NCBI GenBank assembly: GCA_031553435.1
Contig: JAVBLQ010000030.1
Span: 1-64,000 of the forward strand
DNA length: 64,000 nt
Source: JAVBLQ01 sp031553435
GTDB lineage: Bacteria; Bacteroidota; Bacteroidia; Bacteroidales; Azobacteroidaceae
Reading direction: 5' to 3'
Part shown: positions 24,704 through 34,657 of the stretch, one piece after another
Layout of the letters: each line of letters begins with the position of its first letter
How positions within the stretch are numbered: position 1 is the stretch's first letter
Program-made: the position numbers and the translations under genes
Notes under the pieces: generated by a model
What the model saw: the letters and a program-made list of their open reading frames with translations, nothing else
What the model was told of the DNA's origin: nothing
Databases searched by the model: none

Positions 24704-26556
24704 TGATACTTTTACAAAAAAAACTATATTTCCTTATTCTTATATTACTTTCTATAGCAAATGCTATTTATTCTGCTGATAGTGAGGTGGTAAAATATGC
24801 TTCTTTGCGAAAAATCGACGGCGATAATCTTGTCAGGATAGATTCTTTTGAGATTCAAATCAATAACCGCAAAGGAGAAGCTATTGCCGGGAACATCAGG
24901 ATCAATTATACAAAAAAAGAAAAAATCAATCTGGGTGATGTCTGGTTGCAGGATATGAAGGGAAATATTATCCGGAAACTGGGGAAAAGTGAAATCAAAG
25001 ATCATCATGCTATTTCCAATTATTCTTTATATGAAGACGACTTTGTGAAAGAAATGGAAATCAGACATAATGCCTACCCATATAAAATATGCTATTCCTA
25101 CAAAATTGTGGCTTCCGATTTCCTTTATGTTGCAAACTGGATACCTTATTTGAAATCAGATCTACCGGTAAAGTCAGCCAGTTTAACCGTTGAAATTCCG
25201 GTTGATTATCTGGTTAAAAAGAAAGAAGAAAATATAACAGCGCCCGAAATTCAATCTACAGACAAGACGATCACTTATACATGGAACACATCGTATGATG
25301 CTAAAAAAAGAGAAACAAATGCTCCTCTATCAGAACTGAATATTCCTCATGTAATAGTTGAACCATTACATTTTAAATATGGAATAAAAGGGAGCTGGGA
25401 AAGTTGGCAATCATTCGGAGAATGGGTTTCGGGATTGAATGAAAAAGGGAAAACTTTGCCGTTGGCAGAACAGGAAAAAGTCAAAGAACTGGTAAAAAAT
25501 ATTGCAGATCCGAAAGAAAAAGTCAACATATTATACCGGTATTTGCAACAAAACACCCGCTATATCAATGTAAAAATAGATGTCGGAGGCTTCAAATCCT
25601 ATCCTGCCGAATATGTTGCAACCAATAAATACGGAGATTGTAAGGCGTTAAGCAATTATATGCTCACATTACTTGATTGCGCCGGAATCAAATCTTATTA
25701 TACGCTGATAAAATCAGGGGATGAAATCGAAGAAATTGATAAAAATTTTCCTTCGCAAGCTTTTAATCATGTGATAGTGACTGTCCCATTAGCAAAAGAT
25801 ACAATTTTTTTGGAATGTACAAGCAAAAATTTTCCTTGCGGATATTTAGGAACCTTTACACAAGGCCGTGACGCATTTATCGTTGATGGTGAAAACAGCC
25901 GGTTTGTAAAAACTCCCGAACTAAAAACCTCTGATGTTATTTCTTCCACAACAATCACTATTCCTTTCCTTCTGTCTTATGTGGATGTAAATGCAAAAAT
26001 AAAACAACGAGGAGAGCAATACGAATTATTCACATACTTATCAACCGAGTTAAACAAAGAGAGAACAGAAAGATATATCCATAAAAATATATATGCCGGA
26101 TCATTTGATTTACAGGATTTTAGCTTTAAAAATGAAAATCTCGGACAACCGGAAATAACTCTTTTTCTTCAAATGAAAATGATGAATAATTGTAAAGTTT
26201 ATGGAAATAATTACGTTTTATCTACATTTTCACAAAATTTGCCAGAGATAGAATCTCCGGAAAATAGAACTCAAGCTATACAATTCGACTATCCTATTGT
26301 TTATCAAGATACTATTACTTATAAATTCTCTTCAGATATGTTGTGGAAAAAAGTTCCTGAAAACGTTTATATAAAATCAGATTTCGGAGAATATGCCGTA
26401 AGTTACAATTATTCAAACACTAAGTTTAGTATAATAAAAAATATCGTTATCTTTAGAGGACGATATGAAGCAGGTCGGCAATACAATGATTTCTACAAAT
26501 ATCTGTCTGCTGTTAAGTCAAATGAACAAAAAAACATTTATCTGGAAGTACAATGA
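24703..26556 (+). CDS. DUF3857 and transglutaminase-like protein, catalytic residues present
   Basis: The 617-residue exported protein has a signal peptide (LYFLILILLSIANAIYSA), an amino-terminal DUF3857 beta domain (about 30-235) and a transglutaminase-like domain (about 255-420). In the latter the cysteine lies in KYGDCKALSNYM, the histidine in AFNHVIVTV, and the third position in FLECTSKNFPCGYLG. Such proteins face the periplasm. Their substrate is unknown. The start is a GTG that shares one base with the gpsA stop. The following gene is a paralogue that lacks the cysteine and histidine and overlaps its end by 4 bases. Confidence 0.82.
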   Translation: MILLQKKLYFLILILLSIANAIYSADSEVVKYASLRKIDGDNLVRIDSFEIQINNRKGEAIAGNIRINYTKKEKINLGDVWLQDMKGNIIRKLGKSEIKDHHAISNYSLYEDDFVKEMEIRHNAYPYKICYSYKIVASDFLYVANWIPYLKSDLPVKSASLTVEIPVDYLVKKKEENITAPEIQSTDKTITYTWNTSYDAKKRETNAPLSELNIPHVIVEPLHFKYGIKGSWESWQSFGEWVSGLNEKGKTLPLAEQEKVKELVKNIADPKEKVNILYRYLQQNTRYINVKIDVGGFKSYPAEYVATNKYGDCKALSNYMLTLLDCAGIKSYYTLIKSGDEIEEIDKNFPSQAFNHVIVTVPLAKDTIFLECTSKNFPCGYLGTFTQGRDAFIVDGENSRFVKTPELKTSDVISSTTITIPFLLSYVDVNAKIKQRGEQYELFTYLSTELNKERTERYIHKNIYAGSFDLQDFSFKNENLGQPEITLFLQMKMMNNCKVYGNNYVLSTFSQNLPEIESPENRTQAIQFDYPIVYQDTITYKFSSDMLWKKVPENVYIKSDFGEYAVSYNYSNTKFSIIKNIVIFRGRYEAGRQYNDFYKYLSAVKSNEQKNIYLEVQ

Positions 26557-28517
26557 AAGCACTTACATTTTTTTTCTCTTTTTTAATTTTAGGATTAATT
26601 GACAGCCCAGCACAAGAATTTTATTCAAGAACATTTGGGAAAATTACACAGAATGAAGCAACCATGACTTCCTGTGAATATGAACCCGATGCTGAAGCCG
26701 TTGTTTTATATGAAATGGGTAAACTTTATTTTAGGGGAAATGATTTATCAGGTAGTTTTGAAATCAATTTGGAAAAAAGCGTTAAAATAAAAATATTAAA
26801 ACAAGCAGGCATTAAATACGGAGAATATGAAATTCCTTTTTATATAGAAAAATTTCGTGCTGAAGATATTCACTCCCTAGAAGCAATCACATATAATTAT
26901 GAGGATGGTAAACTTATCAAATCGGAATTAGATCCTAAAAAAATTTACGAAGAAAAAATCAATGAAAACTGGAGAGTCAAAAAATTTGCCATGCCTAACG
27001 TAAAAGAAGGATCCGTCATTGAAATTAAATATACACTTGTGAGTCCTTACTTTTTTAATGCCAAAGAATGGAATTTTCAGCGGAAAATTCCCGTTTTATA
27101 CAGTAGTCTTGAGTTCAGAGCCATTCCTTATTATGAATATACTTACATCATGAAGGGATCCAAAAAATTCGAAGAACAGTCAACAGATCTCATAAATAAT
27201 GACATTCAATGGGGAAATCTCAGATATAAAGAAGCAAGACACTACATGGTAATGAAGCAATTGCCTTCTTTCAAAGATGAAGAATTTATTACTTCAGAAG
27301 AAGATTATATAATAAGTCTCAATTTTCAATTATCAAAAATCAATTATCCGGCAGGAGGCAGTAAACAAATTATGTCGACCTGGCCTGACTTATGCAATGA
27401 CTTTTTGAAAGATGATGATTTTGGAAAATATATTAAATCTGTGGAAAAAGAAGCTAAAAAAATCATTCCGACTCTGGGCCTGGAAACAAAATCCGAACAG
27501 GAAAAAATTGAAACGATTGTCAATTATGTAAAAACTAATTTTGCATGGAATAACAAAAAAGATAAATATTCTTCCTGCAAAGTTTCGGATTTCCTGAAAC
27601 AAAAAACAGGAAATTCAGCAGATATGAACCTTTTCCTGTCAGGAATGCTGAGTGCTGCCGGAATAAATGCCATACCTGTTTTATTGAGTACCCGGGATCA
27701 TGGAGTAGTCAGTTCTACGCATCCTTTCCAACAATTTTTGAATTATGTGATTGTTTCCGTAACAACAGGAGAAATCAGGTTATTACTTGATGCTACCGAA
27801 ACGATGTTGCCTTATGATAAATTACCATCCCGTTGTACGAATATCAGGGGTTTACTTGTTGAAAAAGATTCGAATAAATGGATTGATATTGTCCAAGACG
27901 ATGTAGCGCTCACCGATAGAACATTTAATATAAAATGCTCGGACGATTTGTCAAAACTGATTGCGGAAAATACCTACACAACATACAACTATGATGCTTA
28001 TAATTACAGGCGTTCTTATTACGGTGAAATTGATAATCTGAAAGAGCTTTTGAATGAAAGGAAAATAGAACCGCTAGGAGAAATCAATGTTCAAAACTAT
28101 TCAGATCCGAAAAAACCTTTTATTTTTTCTTTCAAAACGGAAACAAATCTGGAAAATATTTCAGATAAACTTTTTATACCACCATTCCAGAATCAGGCTG
28201 CAACAGATAATTGGTTTAAGCAGGCAAAGAGAACTTTTCCGGTTGATTTGATTCATCGTCATGGTGCTACTTATAAAAGTACCATCCAAATTCCGGAAGG
28301 TTACAAAGTAGAACATTTACCTCAGGAAGTACAACATGCTGGAAAAATTATGAAAGTCAATTATTCTGCCGTCGAAAAAGGAAATCAAATAGAAGTAACT
28401 GCCGGATTTGAATTCAAAGACAGTATTTATCCTGCAAAAGATTATCAGACATTGAAATCTACTTTTGATTATTTGATAAAAATATTGAATGAAGTGGTTG
28501 TTTTATCTAAAAAATGA
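26553..28517 (+). CDS. DUF3857 protein with degenerate transglutaminase-like domain
   Basis: The 654-residue product has a signal peptide (MKALTFFFSFLILGLIDSPA), a DUF3857 domain (about 40-260), and a transglutaminase-like domain (about 305-430). The cysteine position reads TGNSADMNLFL and the histidine position FLNYVIVSV, so both catalytic residues of its upstream neighbour are replaced, while LLLDATE is kept. A carboxy-terminal domain (about 480-654) follows. Relatives in Bacteroidota show the same replacement, which suggests a binding rather than an enzymatic role. It overlaps the previous gene (ATGA type junction). Confidence 0.8.
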   Translation: MKALTFFFSFLILGLIDSPAQEFYSRTFGKITQNEATMTSCEYEPDAEAVVLYEMGKLYFRGNDLSGSFEINLEKSVKIKILKQAGIKYGEYEIPFYIEKFRAEDIHSLEAITYNYEDGKLIKSELDPKKIYEEKINENWRVKKFAMPNVKEGSVIEIKYTLVSPYFFNAKEWNFQRKIPVLYSSLEFRAIPYYEYTYIMKGSKKFEEQSTDLINNDIQWGNLRYKEARHYMVMKQLPSFKDEEFITSEEDYIISLNFQLSKINYPAGGSKQIMSTWPDLCNDFLKDDDFGKYIKSVEKEAKKIIPTLGLETKSEQEKIETIVNYVKTNFAWNNKKDKYSSCKVSDFLKQKTGNSADMNLFLSGMLSAAGINAIPVLLSTRDHGVVSSTHPFQQFLNYVIVSVTTGEIRLLLDATETMLPYDKLPSRCTNIRGLLVEKDSNKWIDIVQDDVALTDRTFNIKCSDDLSKLIAENTYTTYNYDAYNYRRSYYGEIDNLKELLNERKIEPLGEINVQNYSDPKKPFIFSFKTETNLENISDKLFIPPFQNQAATDNWFKQAKRTFPVDLIHRHGATYKSTIQIPEGYKVEHLPQEVQHAGKIMKVNYSAVEKGNQIEVTAGFEFKDSIYPAKDYQTLKSTFDYLIKILNEVVVLSKK

Positions 28518-28519
28518 TA

Positions 28520-28578
28520 TTTTAGTTGAAAGTTTATGGTTTAATGTCTAATTTTCAACCTTCAATTTTCAACTAAAA
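28520..28578 (+). repeat. Inverted repeat inside the lysS-pgi operon
   Basis: TTTTAGTTGAAA (28520-28531) and TTTCAACTAAAA (28567-28578) are perfect complements, with further TTGAAA/TTTCAA words between. It lies between the DUF3857 gene and pgi, 33 bases before the pgi start. Confidence 0.75.
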
Positions 28579-28610
28579 TCATATAAACTAATTCTTGAAA
28601 TATATTTTTT

Positions 28611-29960
28611 ATGAAACAGATTTCATTAAACATCAGCAAAACATTCGGCGCCATCACCAAAGAACAAGTTGATGCACAAGCTTCCAAAGCAAGAGATTGT
28701 GTTACCGCATTACATAAAGGAAGTGGAAAAGGAAATGATTTTCTCGGATGGTTGCACTTGCCGTCATCTATTACGGAAGCTGAATTTAAAGATATTGAAA
28801 CTACAGCACAAAAACTTAGAAGTTCATGTGAAGTGGTTGTTGTAATCGGCATCGGGGGAAGCTATTTAGGTGCAAAAGCCGTTATCGATGCACTTTCTAA
28901 TTCTTTTGACTGGTTACAAAAAGAAAGAAAAAATCCTGTCGTTGTCTATGCTGGACACAATATCGGTGAAGATTATTTATATGAGTTAACAACATTCCTG
29001 AAAGGTAAAAAGTTCGGAATCATCAATATTTCCAAATCAGGAACTACAACAGAACCGGCTATCGCTTTCCGTTTGCTTAAACAACAATTGGAAGATGCCG
29101 TCGGAAAAGCAGAAGCCAAAGAACGCATCGTTGCAATTACAGACAAAGCCCGTGGAGCATTGCGTACCTTGGCCAATCAGGAAGGATACAAGACTTTTGT
29201 TATTCCGGATGATGTGGGCGGTCGTTTTTCCGTGTTGACTCCCGTAGGGTTATTGCCGATTGCTATTGCCGGAATAGACATTCGTCAACTGGTTGCCGGA
29301 GCTGTTGACATGGAAAAATCAACGGGAGAAGATATTCCTTTTGCTGAAAATATTGCCGCTATTTATGCTGCAACCAGAAATGAGCTTTATAAAAAAGGGA
29401 AAAAAATAGAGATTTTGGCCAATTTCCATCCTAAATTACACTATGTATCCGAATGGTGGAAACAACTTTACGGAGAAAGTGAAGGGAAAGAACATAAAGG
29501 AATATTCACCGCTTCCGTTGATTTTACAACAGACCTGCACTCTATGGGACAATGGATTCAGGAAGGTGAACGTTCGATTTTTGAAACAGTTATATCAGTT
29601 AATCAACCTACCTACAAAGTAGAAATTCCTTCGGATAAAGATAATCTCGATGGGTTGAATTTCCTTGCCGGTAAACGTGTGGACGAAGTCAATAAAATGG
29701 CAGAATTAGGAACCCAACTGGCTCACGTTGACGGAGAAGTTCCCAATATTAAAATAGAAATTCCAGAACTAAACGCTTATTATCTCGGTCAGTTAATTTA
29801 TTTCTTCGAAAAAGCCTGCGGAATCAGTGGCTATTTATTAGGAGTGAATCCATTTGACCAACCGGGAGTAGAGGCATACAAGAAAAATATGTTTGCCCTT
29901 TTAAACAAACCCGGGTTTGAGGAAGAAAGCAAAGCAATACAGTTGAAAGTTAAAAACTAA
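28611..29960 (+). CDS. pgi: Glucose-6-phosphate isomerase
   Basis: The enzyme interconverts glucose 6-phosphate and fructose 6-phosphate. The 449-residue product is the short bacterial form. Visible motifs are VVVIGIGGSYLGAKAVIDAL (about 76-95), the sugar-phosphate site NISKSGTTTEPA near 140-151, GVPDDVGGRFSVLTPVG-type block near 205-222, and FGGTQ-replacing GESEGKEHKGIF near 290-300. It is the distal gene of the lysS operon. Its last codons, AAAGTTAAAAACTAA, belong to the repeat that follows. Confidence 0.96.
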   Translation: MKQISLNISKTFGAITKEQVDAQASKARDCVTALHKGSGKGNDFLGWLHLPSSITEAEFKDIETTAQKLRSSCEVVVVIGIGGSYLGAKAVIDALSNSFDWLQKERKNPVVVYAGHNIGEDYLYELTTFLKGKKFGIINISKSGTTTEPAIAFRLLKQQLEDAVGKAEAKERIVAITDKARGALRTLANQEGYKTFVIPDDVGGRFSVLTPVGLLPIAIAGIDIRQLVAGAVDMEKSTGEDIPFAENIAAIYAATRNELYKKGKKIEILANFHPKLHYVSEWWKQLYGESEGKEHKGIFTASVDFTTDLHSMGQWIQEGERSIFETVISVNQPTYKVEIPSDKDNLDGLNFLAGKRVDEVNKMAELGTQLAHVDGEVPNIKIEIPELNAYYLGQLIYFFEKACGISGYLLGVNPFDQPGVEAYKKNMFALLNKPGFEEESKAIQLKVKN

Positions 29961-30030
29961 AAGTTAAAAGATAAAAGTGAAGGACTAAGAATTAAAAGTG
30001 AAGAATCATTTTTCACTTTTAATTCTTAGT
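29942..30030 (+). repeat. Inverted repeat overlapping the pgi stop
   Basis: AGTTAAAA words run from the end of pgi, then ACTAAGAATTAAAAGTGAA (29984-30002) pairs perfectly over 19 bp with 30012-30030. The loop is 9 bases. The HAD gene starts 13 bases later, so the element is also in its leader. Confidence 0.85.
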
Positions 30031-30042
30031 TCTTAATTTATT

Positions 30043-30726
30043 ATGATTAAAGCAGTATTATTCGACATGGATGGCGTTCTTTACAATTCCATGCCCGGAC
30101 ATGCCAAGGCCTGGGAAGAAGCCATCCGTTTTTACAATATTCCGTGTACATATGAAGAGTTTTACCTTCATGAAGGAAGAACAGGTCATTCAACCATTGA
30201 TTTATTGTTTCAACGACATTATGGCAGAAATGCTACTCTGGATGAAAAAACGGAAATTTATGCATTGAAATCCAAACTTTTCCAACAATATAATAAACAT
30301 CGTATAATGGACGGAGCTTTAGAGGTATTGAAAAAAACAAAAGAATCCGGACTGAAAATTATACTTGTTACAGGATCTGCACAAGAATCATTATTGGATA
30401 AAATTTCATCTGATTTTCCGGGCTTTTTCCATGAAGATTTGATGGTAACGGGCAACAATGTGGTGTTTGGAAAACCTCATCCGGAACCATATCTTTTAGG
30501 TTTACAAAAAGGGCAAATCACAAAAGAAGAAGCCATTGTGGTCGAAAATGCACCAATGGGAGTCGAATCTTCCAAAGCAGCAGGAATTTATACCATAGCA
30601 GTCAATACAGGACCATTGGAAACTCAGATTTTGAAAGATGCCGGAGCTGATTGTATCTTCTCTTCTATGAATGAATTAGCAGAAGATTTTGATAAACTTC
30701 TCAATACGATAAATTCTTCAAAATAG
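30043..30726 (+). CDS. HAD superfamily phosphatase / beta-phosphoglucomutase-like
   Basis: The 227-residue product has the HAD motif I FDMDGVLYNS with Asp8 and Asp10, motif II ILVTGSAQ near 107-113, motif III with FGKPHPEPY near 147-155 and motif IV with VVENAPMGVESSKAAG near 167-182. The helical cap after motif I puts it in the beta-phosphoglucomutase/GPH group. The substrate is unknown. It follows pgi on the same strand and could be cotranscribed. A sugar phosphate is a reasonable guess. Confidence 0.88.
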   Translation: MIKAVLFDMDGVLYNSMPGHAKAWEEAIRFYNIPCTYEEFYLHEGRTGHSTIDLLFQRHYGRNATLDEKTEIYALKSKLFQQYNKHRIMDGALEVLKKTKESGLKIILVTGSAQESLLDKISSDFPGFFHEDLMVTGNNVVFGKPHPEPYLLGLQKGQITKEEAIVVENAPMGVESSKAAGIYTIAVNTGPLETQILKDAGADCIFSSMNELAEDFDKLLNTINSSK

Positions 30727-30759
30727 AATTTTATTGATTGTCTCATCTCTTTAAAATGA

Positions 30760-30802
30760 TCAATCGTGTGACTATCAAGAAAAATAATAGTCACACGATT
30801 GA
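30760..30802. terminator. Hairpin between convergent HAD and GH97 genes
   Basis: TCAATCGTGTGACTAT (30760-30775) and its exact complement (30787-30802) form a 16-bp stem around an 11-base A-rich loop. A bidirectional terminator is likely from its position. Confidence 0.75.
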
Positions 30803-30837
30803 AATTGAAACCTTTATACCTAATGTAAACCAAAAAT

Positions 30838-32946
30838 TTATTCCATAATACTGATAGCATAACCTCCTCCCGGAGCCGATTTTAGTGTTAATTTGGATTT
30901 ATTTGTTACAGTGACTTTCCGTATTTCATATGCCTGCGGATTGGTTTTGTAATGTGCATCCTTTTTATCACTGTAAATGGTTGCAGTGTATTTTTTGGCA
31001 GGATCCAGGAAGTCAAAAGAAATATTGGAAGTATGGCCGTTTTCTCCGGCAACGCTGCCTATAAACCAATTGTTGCTTCCTTTTGCTTTGCGGGCAACAG
31101 TGATGTATTTTCCTGGTTCGGCTTCCAGATATTTGCTTTCATCCCAGTCGATAGCAACATCTTTAATGAATTGGAATGCATCAATGAAACGATTGTAATT
31201 TTCAGGAAGATCAGCAGCCATTTGTAAAGGACTGTACATTGTTACATAAAGTGCCAATTGATTAGCTAATGTGCTGTTTACATGAGATTTATTATCCGGA
31301 TTGATCTTTTCGATATCCATTTCGAAGATACCCGGAGTATAATCCATTGGCCCTCCGATCAGGCGTGTAAACGGAAGAATGGTAACATGATATGGCTTAC
31401 TTCCTCCAAATGCCTGGTATTCAGTCCCCCGGGCTGATTCATTTCCTATTAAATTCGGATAAGTGCGGCAAATTCCGGTCGGACGCACTGCTTCGTGGGC
31501 ATTGACCATGATTTTATATTTTGCAGCCTTTTCAATTGCATATTGATAATGATTGATTAACCACTGACTATAATGATTTTCGGCGCGGGGAATAATGTTT
31601 CCTACATAACCGCTTTTCACAGCATTGTAACCATTATCTTTCATGAATTGATAGGCAGCATCCATGTGCCGTTCGTAATTTCTTACAGATGATGATGTTT
31701 CGTGGTGCATGATCATTTTAACTCCTTTGCTTTTTGCACAATCCCGTATTTCATTGACATTGAAATCCGGATAAGGGGTTACAAAATCAAATACATAATC
31801 TTTGGAGTTGCCGAACCAGTCTTCCCAACCGATATTCCAGCCTTCGACCAATACGGCATCAAAACCATGTTGGGAAGCAAAATCAATGTATTTTTTCACG
31901 TTTGCGGTTGTTGCGCCGTGGGTTTCGTTAGGTTTTACTTTGGTGTAGTCGGTAATGCCTAATTGTATGCTGGGCAAGTCATTGGTGTATGACCATGTGC
32001 TTTTGCCGGTGATCATTTCCCACCAGACACCTACATATTTTACAGGTTTAATCCATGATGTATCTTCTATCTTGCAAGGCTCATTCAGATTCAATGTAAT
32101 TTTTGATGACAGAATATCGCGGGCATCATCGCTCACTATTACTGTTCGCCAGGGAGTGACACAAGGAGACTGCATATAACCTTTATCGTTTGTTTCATCG
32201 GGAGTGAGCCATGATTCAAAAATCAGATTTTTATCATCCAGATTCAGGTGCATGCATGGATAGTTTATTAAAGCGGCTTCATGTAAATTGATGTATAATC
32301 CGTCGCTGGTTTTCATCATCAAGGCTGTTTGTACTCCGGTTTCCGAGAATTGCCTTTGAGAAGCATTGGGAGTGACGGCGCCTTTGAATAATTTTCTGAT
32401 TTCCGATAATTTAGAGATTGTATAATCATATTCTTGTGTATCGTAATCGCCTGGAATCCAATAAGCAGTATGGTCTCCGCTCATAGCAAACTGAGTTCGT
32501 TCTTCTTTGATAACAAAATAAACCAGATTCTTCTGTTGAGGGAATTCGTAACGGAAGCCTAAACCGTCATTGAACAAACGAAACCGGATAATCATTTGTC
32601 TGTCAGTCGTTTTTTGATTGAGAGAAACGATTAATTCGTTATAATGATTACGGATTTCTTTCACTTCTCCCCAAACAGGTTTCCAGGTTTCATCAAAAGT
32701 GGATGTTTTTTTATCAACAATTGTGAAGTCTGAGTTGAATACTCCTTTTTCACCTTTCAATTCAAATCCCAGTTTACTTGGTTTGATCACATCTTTTCCT
32801 TTGTATGTCAGTTCATAAGTGGGAATTCCTCCATTTTGTAATGTGAAATTCATGGTTAAGTTCCCGTCAGGTGATTTTAATTCCTGAGCCATTGTCCATA
32901 TTGCTATAACAGAAAGACAGATGATCGAAATTGTTTTTTTAATCAT
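30838..32946 (-). CDS. Glycoside hydrolase family 97, SusB-like inverting alpha-glucosidase
   Basis: The 702-residue product has a signal peptide (MIKKTISIICLSVIAIWTMA), an amino-terminal beta-sandwich (about 20-280), a TIM barrel with GFDAVLVEGWNIGWEDWFG and a terminal beta domain. Three glutamates match the inverting GH97 enzymes in spacing: MHHETS near 416, NAHEAV 69 residues later, and GTEY 24 residues after that, the same 69 and 24 spacing as Glu439, Glu508 and Glu532 of SusB. It should release glucose from alpha-linked oligosaccharides in the periplasm. It stands alone with no SusC/SusD genes and has its own promoter. Confidence 0.94.
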   Translation of the reverse strand: MIKKTISIICLSVIAIWTMAQELKSPDGNLTMNFTLQNGGIPTYELTYKGKDVIKPSKLGFELKGEKGVFNSDFTIVDKKTSTFDETWKPVWGEVKEIRNHYNELIVSLNQKTTDRQMIIRFRLFNDGLGFRYEFPQQKNLVYFVIKEERTQFAMSGDHTAYWIPGDYDTQEYDYTISKLSEIRKLFKGAVTPNASQRQFSETGVQTALMMKTSDGLYINLHEAALINYPCMHLNLDDKNLIFESWLTPDETNDKGYMQSPCVTPWRTVIVSDDARDILSSKITLNLNEPCKIEDTSWIKPVKYVGVWWEMITGKSTWSYTNDLPSIQLGITDYTKVKPNETHGATTANVKKYIDFASQHGFDAVLVEGWNIGWEDWFGNSKDYVFDFVTPYPDFNVNEIRDCAKSKGVKMIMHHETSSSVRNYERHMDAAYQFMKDNGYNAVKSGYVGNIIPRAENHYSQWLINHYQYAIEKAAKYKIMVNAHEAVRPTGICRTYPNLIGNESARGTEYQAFGGSKPYHVTILPFTRLIGGPMDYTPGIFEMDIEKINPDNKSHVNSTLANQLALYVTMYSPLQMAADLPENYNRFIDAFQFIKDVAIDWDESKYLEAEPGKYITVARKAKGSNNWFIGSVAGENGHTSNISFDFLDPAKKYTATIYSDKKDAHYKTNPQAYEIRKVTVTNKSKLTLKSAPGGGYAISIME

Positions 32947-32979
32947 GGCGTTAATTTTTCAAGTATGTTTTCAATACTA

Positions 32980-32987
32980 CAAAATTA
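32980..32987 (-). promoter_or_regulatory. -7 element of the GH97 gene
   Basis: TAATTTTG followed by TAG on the minus strand, 34 bases before the ATG at 32946. Confidence 0.6.
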
Positions 32988-33196
32988 ATGGATGTATCCG
33001 AAGTTCAGTTCTTTTATGGATGATTATCCGGTAAAGATGTTATGGAAACGTTTGCGGGATGTTTAGAAGTTTAGAAATTGTTTCAAATTACAACTGGAAA
33101 TCTATATGAATTTTTAAATACAAAGACACGAAGACATAAAATTTATTTTATGAACACAGAGGGGGTATGGAGAGGTTACATATTTAAACAGTTAAT

Positions 33197-34657
33197 TCAG
33201 AACCTTTCTCCTCTTGTAGCATCCAGTTTCAGGAAAATAAACAATAAAATTGTAAATCCCCAAAGTGAAGAACCTCCATAACTGAAAAAGGGTAAGGGGA
33301 TTCCGATAACGGGAGTCAATCCGATAACCATACCAATGTTGATGGCCAGGTGAAAAAATAAAATGGAGGCGACACTATATCCGTAAACCCGGTTGAATGT
33401 TGTTCGCTGTCGTTCAGCCAAAAAAATTAGACGGATAATCAGGACTCCGAATAAAATTAATACTGTGGAAGATCCTAAAAATCCCTGTTCTTCTCCAACC
33501 GTACAAAAGATGAAGTCGGTATCTTGTTCCGGAACATATTTTAATTTGGTTTGGGTTCCGTTTAAGAAACCTTTGCCGATTAATCCCCCGGATCCAATGG
33601 CAATTTTGGATTGATTGACATTATACCCGGCTCCACTGGGATCGTCTTCCATTCCTAAAGAAACCTTGATTCTGATTTGTTGGTGAGGTTGCAAAACTTC
33701 ATCAAAAACATAATTAACGGAATATAAGAATCCGACAGATCCAATGACGAAAAATGCAATGAAAAAGTATTCTTTTTTCCAATACTGATAGGCTAACAGG
33801 AACATAAAGCCTGACACAACTGCTACAGCCAACCATTCTACATACACCAAATTAAATGGATGTATCAAATATACAATGGTGGATACCGAGATTAGTCCAA
33901 GAAAAAAATAAAGAGGATAACTGATTTTGAAAGAGTCTTCTTTTTTATAATAAAAGGCAAGCGCTGATGCAAAAAACAGAATCAGGATAAGTACAATGAA
34001 TTCACCGAGAGGAGTATTGTCTAAGAAAACTGTATCAGAATATTTAATTCCCAGAATGAAAAATAAAACGGCGCAGAATCCGCTAAAAAGGATTGAGCCT
34101 GACATTCCTTCACGATACAATACCAATAAGAAAGCCAGATAAACCAAAGCCGATCCGGTTTCTTTTTGTAGTAAAATCAATACCATCGGTAATCCTATAA
34201 TGATGGCAATGATTGATAGATTTTTGAAAATATTCAGTCTGAAATTATGAAGATTCATGTATTTGGCGACTGCCAGGGCTACTGCAAACTTTGCAAATTC
34301 AGCGGGTTGCATCCTGAACGATCCAATGACCAACCACGATCTGGACCCCCTGATTTCAGTAGAAAAGAATATGGTAACGATCAGTAATAGTATAATTAAG
34401 ACATAAGCGAAATTGGCAAAAATATCATATATGTCACTATCAAGCATCAGTATTATGAATGCAATAGTCAAAGAGGTAGTCATCCAAACCAATTGCATGC
34501 CGGCGCGTCCGGACAAATCGAACATGCCCTGATCTTCCAAACCGAATTCATAACTGGCCCCATAGATGCTGAACCAACCTCCGATGATCAGGATAATGTA
34601 TAAAATAACGATAGTCCAGTCGACGGACTTCCAGATGTTGACTTTACGGTAAGACAT
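33197..34657 (-). CDS. rodA: Peptidoglycan glycosyltransferase RodA
   Basis: RodA is the SEDS-family polymerase of the elongation machinery in the inner membrane. The 486-residue product has about ten membrane spans. Conserved blocks include RGSRSWLVIGSFRMQPAEFAK near 109-129, the extracytoplasmic loop GLIGKGFLNGTQTKLKYVPE-type block with QDTDFIFCTVGEEQG near 370-395, and the terminal IGLTPVIGIPLPFFSYGGSS. It is longer than proteobacterial RodA (about 370), as is usual for Bacteroidales. It overlaps PBP2 by 14 bases and is the last gene of the cell-shape cluster. Confidence 0.95.
   Translation of the reverse strand: MSYRKVNIWKSVDWTIVILYIILIIGGWFSIYGASYEFGLEDQGMFDLSGRAGMQLVWMTTSLTIAFIILMLDSDIYDIFANFAYVLIILLLIVTIFFSTEIRGSRSWLVIGSFRMQPAEFAKFAVALAVAKYMNLHNFRLNIFKNLSIIAIIIGLPMVLILLQKETGSALVYLAFLLVLYREGMSGSILFSGFCAVLFFILGIKYSDTVFLDNTPLGEFIVLILILFFASALAFYYKKEDSFKISYPLYFFLGLISVSTIVYLIHPFNLVYVEWLAVAVVSGFMFLLAYQYWKKEYFFIAFFVIGSVGFLYSVNYVFDEVLQPHQQIRIKVSLGMEDDPSGAGYNVNQSKIAIGSGGLIGKGFLNGTQTKLKYVPEQDTDFIFCTVGEEQGFLGSSTVLILFGVLIIRLIFLAERQRTTFNRVYGYSVASILFFHLAINIGMVIGLTPVIGIPLPFFSYGGSSLWGFTILLFIFLKLDATRGERF

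Noticed and set aside
33078..33196. Possible short gene or complete repeat upstream of rodA's end
   Set aside because: The region contains a single arm-like fragment (ACAAAGACACGAAGACATAAA) with no partner arm, and the short frame there has no coding character.
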